The notes beneath the pieces are model-generated. The model was given only the letters and a program-made list of their open reading frames with translations, was not told where the DNA came from and made no database searches. Below, in pieces: positions 14,047-15,794 of a DNA stretch of 15,794 bases (positions within the stretch are counted from its first letter, which is position 1; each line of letters starts with the position of its first letter). Both the position numbers and the translations under genes were made by a program. Source of the stretch: Nitrososphaera sp. (lineage in GTDB: Archaea; Thermoproteota; Nitrososphaeria; Nitrososphaerales; Nitrososphaeraceae); the NCBI GenBank assembly GCA_022545875.1, contig JAKEIF010000042.1, positions 1 through 15,794 on the forward strand, in the 5' to 3' direction.

Positions 14047-14520
14047 TTACCTGCTGATAGAGGACACCTGAACTGTATATAGGGGCTCCTTCTCAGTCCT
14101 CTGCATCTCCACAAATGTCTCGGTGTTCTGGATGCCTTCGATTTTACCCACTCGTTCAATGACAACATTATGGAGCTCTTCAAGGGTATGCGCGCTGACG
14201 CTCACAATCATGTCGAATCTGCCGGTGACCTCGGAAAGGGACCTTACTTCAGGTATCTTTAGCAGCTCGGAATGTATGGGTTCCTTTAGCTTTGGGTCCC
14301 GGTTTATTCCGACGGTTGCCTTGACGTTTATGCCTAGCATGTTTTCATTCACTATCACCGTGAACTTTTTCACGAGGTTGCGCTTCGTTAGGCGCTTTAT
14401 CCTGCTATAGAGCACGGAAGCGTTGATGTTGAGTTTCTTGGAAAGCCTTGGAACCGAAATGCTGGCATCCCTTGTCAATTCTGACAGGATTCTCATGTCA
14501 AGCTCGTCAAATTTGTGCAT
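14047..14520 (-). CDS. Lrp/AsnC-family transcriptional regulator
   Basis: A 157-residue DNA-binding regulator. The N-terminal helix-turn-helix (residues about 5-52) has LDMRILSELTRDASISVPRL followed by a recognition helix in NINASVLYSRIKRLTKRNLV. The RAM/Lrp ligand-binding domain (about 65-142) has ATVGINRDP, the glycine-containing EVTGRFDMIVSVSAHTLEEL and a closing IEGIQNTETF strand. Family members form dimers to octamers, sense amino acids or other small molecules, and often repress their own gene. The ATG at 14518-14520 follows a TATA element by 28 nt. The gene is divergent from the zinc-ribbon gene with about 206 nt between them, and lies just ahead of secE. The target and effector cannot be told from sequence. 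Confidence 0.92.
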   Translation of the reverse strand: MHKFDELDMRILSELTRDASISVPRLSKKLNINASVLYSRIKRLTKRNLVKKFTVIVNENMLGINVKATVGINRDPKLKEPIHSELLKIPEVRSLSEVTGRFDMIVSVSAHTLEELHNVVIERVGKIEGIQNTETFVEMQRTEKEPLYTVQVSSISR

Positions 14521-14543
14521 ACGCTGTAAAGTTACAAGCCTGT

Positions 14544-14553
14544 GTTAATAAAC
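14544..14553 (-). promoter_or_regulatory. TATA-like element for the Lrp gene
   Basis: GTTTATTAAC on the minus strand is centred 28 nt before the ATG. It is nearly palindromic, so an Lrp dimer bound here could block TBP; this is inference only. Confidence 0.42.
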
Positions 14554-14657
14554 GTAATTCTGACTGATAAAGCCCGTAAAAAAGAAATCCCTAGGTAACG
14601 GATTTGGGAATCGTGAAAAACTTATCATCGACCAGCTAATAAAACACAAGAACGCGT

Positions 14658-14683
14658 AGTGTTGTTTGTAGGGCAATAACACT
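14658..14683. repeat. Dyad AGTGTTGTT ... AATAACACT upstream of the zinc-ribbon gene
   Basis: AGTGTTGTT (14658-14666) and AATAACACT (14675-14683) pair over nine positions with one G-U and an 8-nt gap. The dyad sits directly before the TATA-like TTTAT at 14692-14696, a common place for an archaeal activator or repressor site. If transcribed it would form a hairpin, but the predicted start lies downstream of it. Confidence 0.4.
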
Positions 14684-14691
14684 CTCAAAAG

Positions 14692-14696
14692 TTTAT
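14692..14696 (+). promoter_or_regulatory. TATA-like element for the zinc-ribbon gene
   Basis: TTTAT, within AAAAGTTTATG, is centred about 33 nt before ATG 14727, placing transcription start about 6-7 nt before the codon. The A-rich bases before it may act as BRE. Confidence 0.38.
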
Positions 14697-14726
14697 GTCA
14701 CTACCTCGGCTCAGTTCCCTATAGAC

Positions 14727-14912
14727 ATGGTTTGCAGCGGATGTGGGCACGAGTACCTTGACCACAAATCAGTTACACAATCAATGCATTATTGCCACAA
14801 GTGCCAGCAGCTGGAGAGCTATGTAAGTTTCTCAGAGAAGGAGAAAGTCGAGGCGCGTCCGCAGGGACCCGGCGAAACGTTGAGTAATTACTTCAAGACG
14901 GCCGAATCCTGA
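14727..14912 (+). CDS. Small zinc-ribbon protein, function unknown
   Basis: A 61-residue protein with two CxxC knuckles, CSGC at residues 3-6 and CHKC at 23-26, separated by 16 residues, the spacing of a rubredoxin-like zinc ribbon. His8 and His21 flank the knuckles. The C-terminal 30 residues are charged and probably flexible (EKEKVEARPQGPGE). The ATG is supported by a TATA-like element and by the first knuckle starting at residue 3. I do not recognise a specific family. Small single-ribbon proteins of this kind are frequent in archaea and may bind RNA, DNA or a protein partner. It is divergent from the Lrp regulator, which makes joint control plausible. Confidence 0.68.
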   Translation: MVCSGCGHEYLDHKSVTQSMHYCHKCQQLESYVSFSEKEKVEARPQGPGETLSNYFKTAES

Positions 14913-15062
14913 CCTCAAACCTAATTCTCATAAGCGTATCGACACCCAGCGATGCAGCTGGCGATGCCAGATGGCAAATTACAAGGCGGATTTTCACCAT
15001 ATGACAATTGATGGAATGGCTATTGACAAATGATTGCCGCAACCGTCGCGGTATAACGCAGT

Positions 15063-15467
15063 CTACGCCTTGGAGGACGAATAAGCGTCCTTTACTATCT
15101 CAGCTAATCTTGACGGAGTGAACGGCTTACGAATCACATTCTCAATATCTGTAGATGGAAAGACTCTGCTGAATTCGTTCTTGTTGACCTCAAATGCAGT
15201 CATGAAGATTATTCGTATGTCGGCTCTGAGATCACGTATTCTGCGCGCGAGTTGAAAGCCCGTCATATTGGGCATGCTTACGTCGCATACGGCTAGCCCG
15301 CATTCGTGGCAGCCATTCTCTACATGCTCCAAGGCTAGTAATGGATCAGAAAAACCATGAACTTTAAAGCCATCATTTTCCAAACCTCTTGTAAGAGTCG
15401 TCAGTATGTCTTTATCATCATCGATAATCATTACGGCTCTTGCTTTGCTGTCGGTACTATGAGACAT
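15063..15467 (-). CDS. Single-domain response regulator (CheY-like receiver)
   Basis: A 134-residue protein made of one receiver domain with an intact phosphorylation site: acidic residues D16-D18 in MIIDDDKDI, phospho-acceptor D62 in AVCDVSMPNMTG, the switch threonine T90 in IIFMTAFE, and K114 in IRKPFTPSRL. No output domain follows, so it should act through protein contact or as a phosphate relay. No histidine kinase lies in the window. Unlike many genes here it has an untranslated leader: GGTGA lies 6 nt before the ATG, and a TATA-like CTTAAATAG about 70 nt before it. Two cysteines in GCHECG (52-57) sit in the loop before strand 3. The gene it signals to is unknown. Confidence 0.9.
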   Translation of the reverse strand: MSHSTDSKARAVMIIDDDKDILTTLTRGLENDGFKVHGFSDPLLALEHVENGCHECGLAVCDVSMPNMTGFQLARRIRDLRADIRIIFMTAFEVNKNEFSRVFPSTDIENVIRKPFTPSRLAEIVKDAYSSSKA

Positions 15468-15473
15468 GCACGA

Positions 15474-15478
15474 TCACC
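15474..15478 (-). promoter_or_regulatory. Shine-Dalgarno site of the single-domain response regulator
   Basis: GGTGA on the minus strand, 6 nt before the ATG, matches the archaeal 16S 3' end. It fixes the start and marks this as a leadered mRNA. Confidence 0.5.
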
Positions 15479-15532
15479 CTTGCAAGAGCGCAGAATGCAA
15501 AACCCTTACCTCGCAGCTGTTGAGGCGTCTAA

Positions 15533-15541
15533 CTATTTAAG
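15533..15541 (-). promoter_or_regulatory. TATA-like element for the single-domain response regulator
   Basis: CTTAAATAG on the minus strand would start transcription near 15511, giving a leader of about 44 nt that contains the GGTGA site. A 10-bp palindrome, GAGGCGCCTC (15578-15587), lies about 45 bp further upstream and could be a regulator site. Confidence 0.38.
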
Positions 15542-15652
15542 GTTTGAATAATGTTGCAAGGAGAGTAAAAATCATGAGAGGCGCCTCATTATCCCAATTC
15601 TGATGGCTGAGTTTAAAAACACGGAATGTTGTGGATTCAGGGCGTATACGAT

Positions 15653-15669
15653 TTGTTCGGATCGAACAA
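15653..15669. repeat. Perfect inverted repeat TTGTTCG-GAT-CGAACAA
   Basis: Seven bases on each side of a 3-base centre make a 17-bp dyad, the size of a dimeric regulator site. It could equally be a tight RNA hairpin; on the + strand it is followed by GCTTTTCTCGTTT, which would fit a terminator. The function is not determined. Confidence 0.4.
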
Positions 15670-15685
15670 GCTTTTCTCGTTTAAA

Positions 15686-15705
15686 TCCAACTCATGTGCG
15701 TTGGA
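15686..15705. repeat. Inverted repeat TCCAAC ... GTTGGA
   Basis: Six perfectly paired bases enclose an 8-base loop, with two further A-T pairs outside one mismatch. It lies 16 nt from the preceding dyad, so the two could form a two-hairpin element. Confidence 0.32.
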
Positions 15706-15794
15706 ATTTGCTGACCTAGGAGTTTTCATTATGAATGCTGTCTGACGCAGATCCGACGGCGTACTGACTAACGCTTAATCACATTACAATTTGC

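Larger units (their letters stand above)
15468..15794. other. Non-coding right end with promoter and inverted repeats
   Basis: About 330 nt upstream of the single-domain regulator hold its promoter, a GC palindrome and two inverted repeats. No gene longer than about 30 codons is visible on either strand. A 30-codon minus-strand frame (15637-15729) is open but has no clear promoter. Confidence 0.45.

Noticed and set aside
14585..14605. Small inverted repeat AAATCC/GGATTT between lrp and the zinc-ribbon gene
   Set aside because: Six pairs with a 9-nt loop in AT-rich sequence is expected by chance and does not align with either promoter.
14953..15012. Short + strand frame of 18 codons beginning MQLAMPDGK
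   Set aside because: Too short, with no convincing promoter or ribosome-binding site, so it cannot be told from chance.
1..15794. CRISPR array, insertion sequence, tRNA/rRNA or defence system
   Set aside because: No regularly spaced repeats, transposase, recombinase, nuclease or cloverleaf was seen; the gene content is mostly conserved archaeal housekeeping plus signalling genes.

Overview
The window reads as chromosomal DNA from an archaeon, most probably an ammonia-oxidising thaumarchaeote (Nitrososphaeria, Nitrososphaera-like). The alanyl- and leucyl-tRNA synthetases are of the archaeal type. Prefoldin alpha, a Sec61-gamma/SecE-type translocon subunit and a geranylgeranyl-reductase-family flavoprotein are present. 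Several start codons have an archaeal TATA element about 26-31 nt upstream with no room for a Shine-Dalgarno site, which implies leaderless or nearly leaderless mRNAs. MEDS-domain and stand-alone receiver proteins are, from general knowledge, common in Nitrososphaera. No organism name can be proved from the sequence alone.

Layout. Bases 1-157 hold the tail of an unidentified + strand gene, followed by a structured non-coding stretch. Bases 357-2059 (minus) carry two coupled MEDS-domain signalling proteins, the second fused to a receiver domain whose acidic pocket is degenerate. A DedA-family membrane protein (2356-3036, +) converges on a minus-strand run: geranylgeranyl-reductase-like flavoprotein, prefoldin alpha, FtsY and ornithine carbamoyltransferase (7051 down to 3033). 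Prefoldin, ftsY and argF look like one operon. Divergent from the flavoprotein are two small + strand genes: a 57-aa membrane protein and a PH-like-fold protein. They converge on leuS, which follows alaS by 2 nt (13350 down to 7730, minus). Upstream on the minus strand are thioredoxin, SecE and an Lrp/AsnC regulator, each with its own TATA-like element. Divergent from the regulator is a 61-aa zinc-ribbon protein. A single-domain response regulator (15063-15467, minus) and about 330 nt of non-coding DNA with several inverted repeats close the window.

How it fits together. The core is protein synthesis, folding and export: charging of Ala and Leu tRNAs, prefoldin, the SRP receptor, a translocon subunit and thioredoxin, interleaved with arginine biosynthesis and isoprenoid or lipid redox chemistry. 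Both ends carry signal-transduction genes (MEDS-MEDS/receiver on the left, a lone receiver on the right) with no histidine kinase in the window.

I do not see a defence island, mobile element, CRISPR array, tRNA or rRNA. The observations most worth a second look are an SRP receptor whose highly charged extension lies at the C-terminus instead of the N-terminus, the coupled MEDS pair with its degenerate receiver, and a few intergenic dyads and hairpins.
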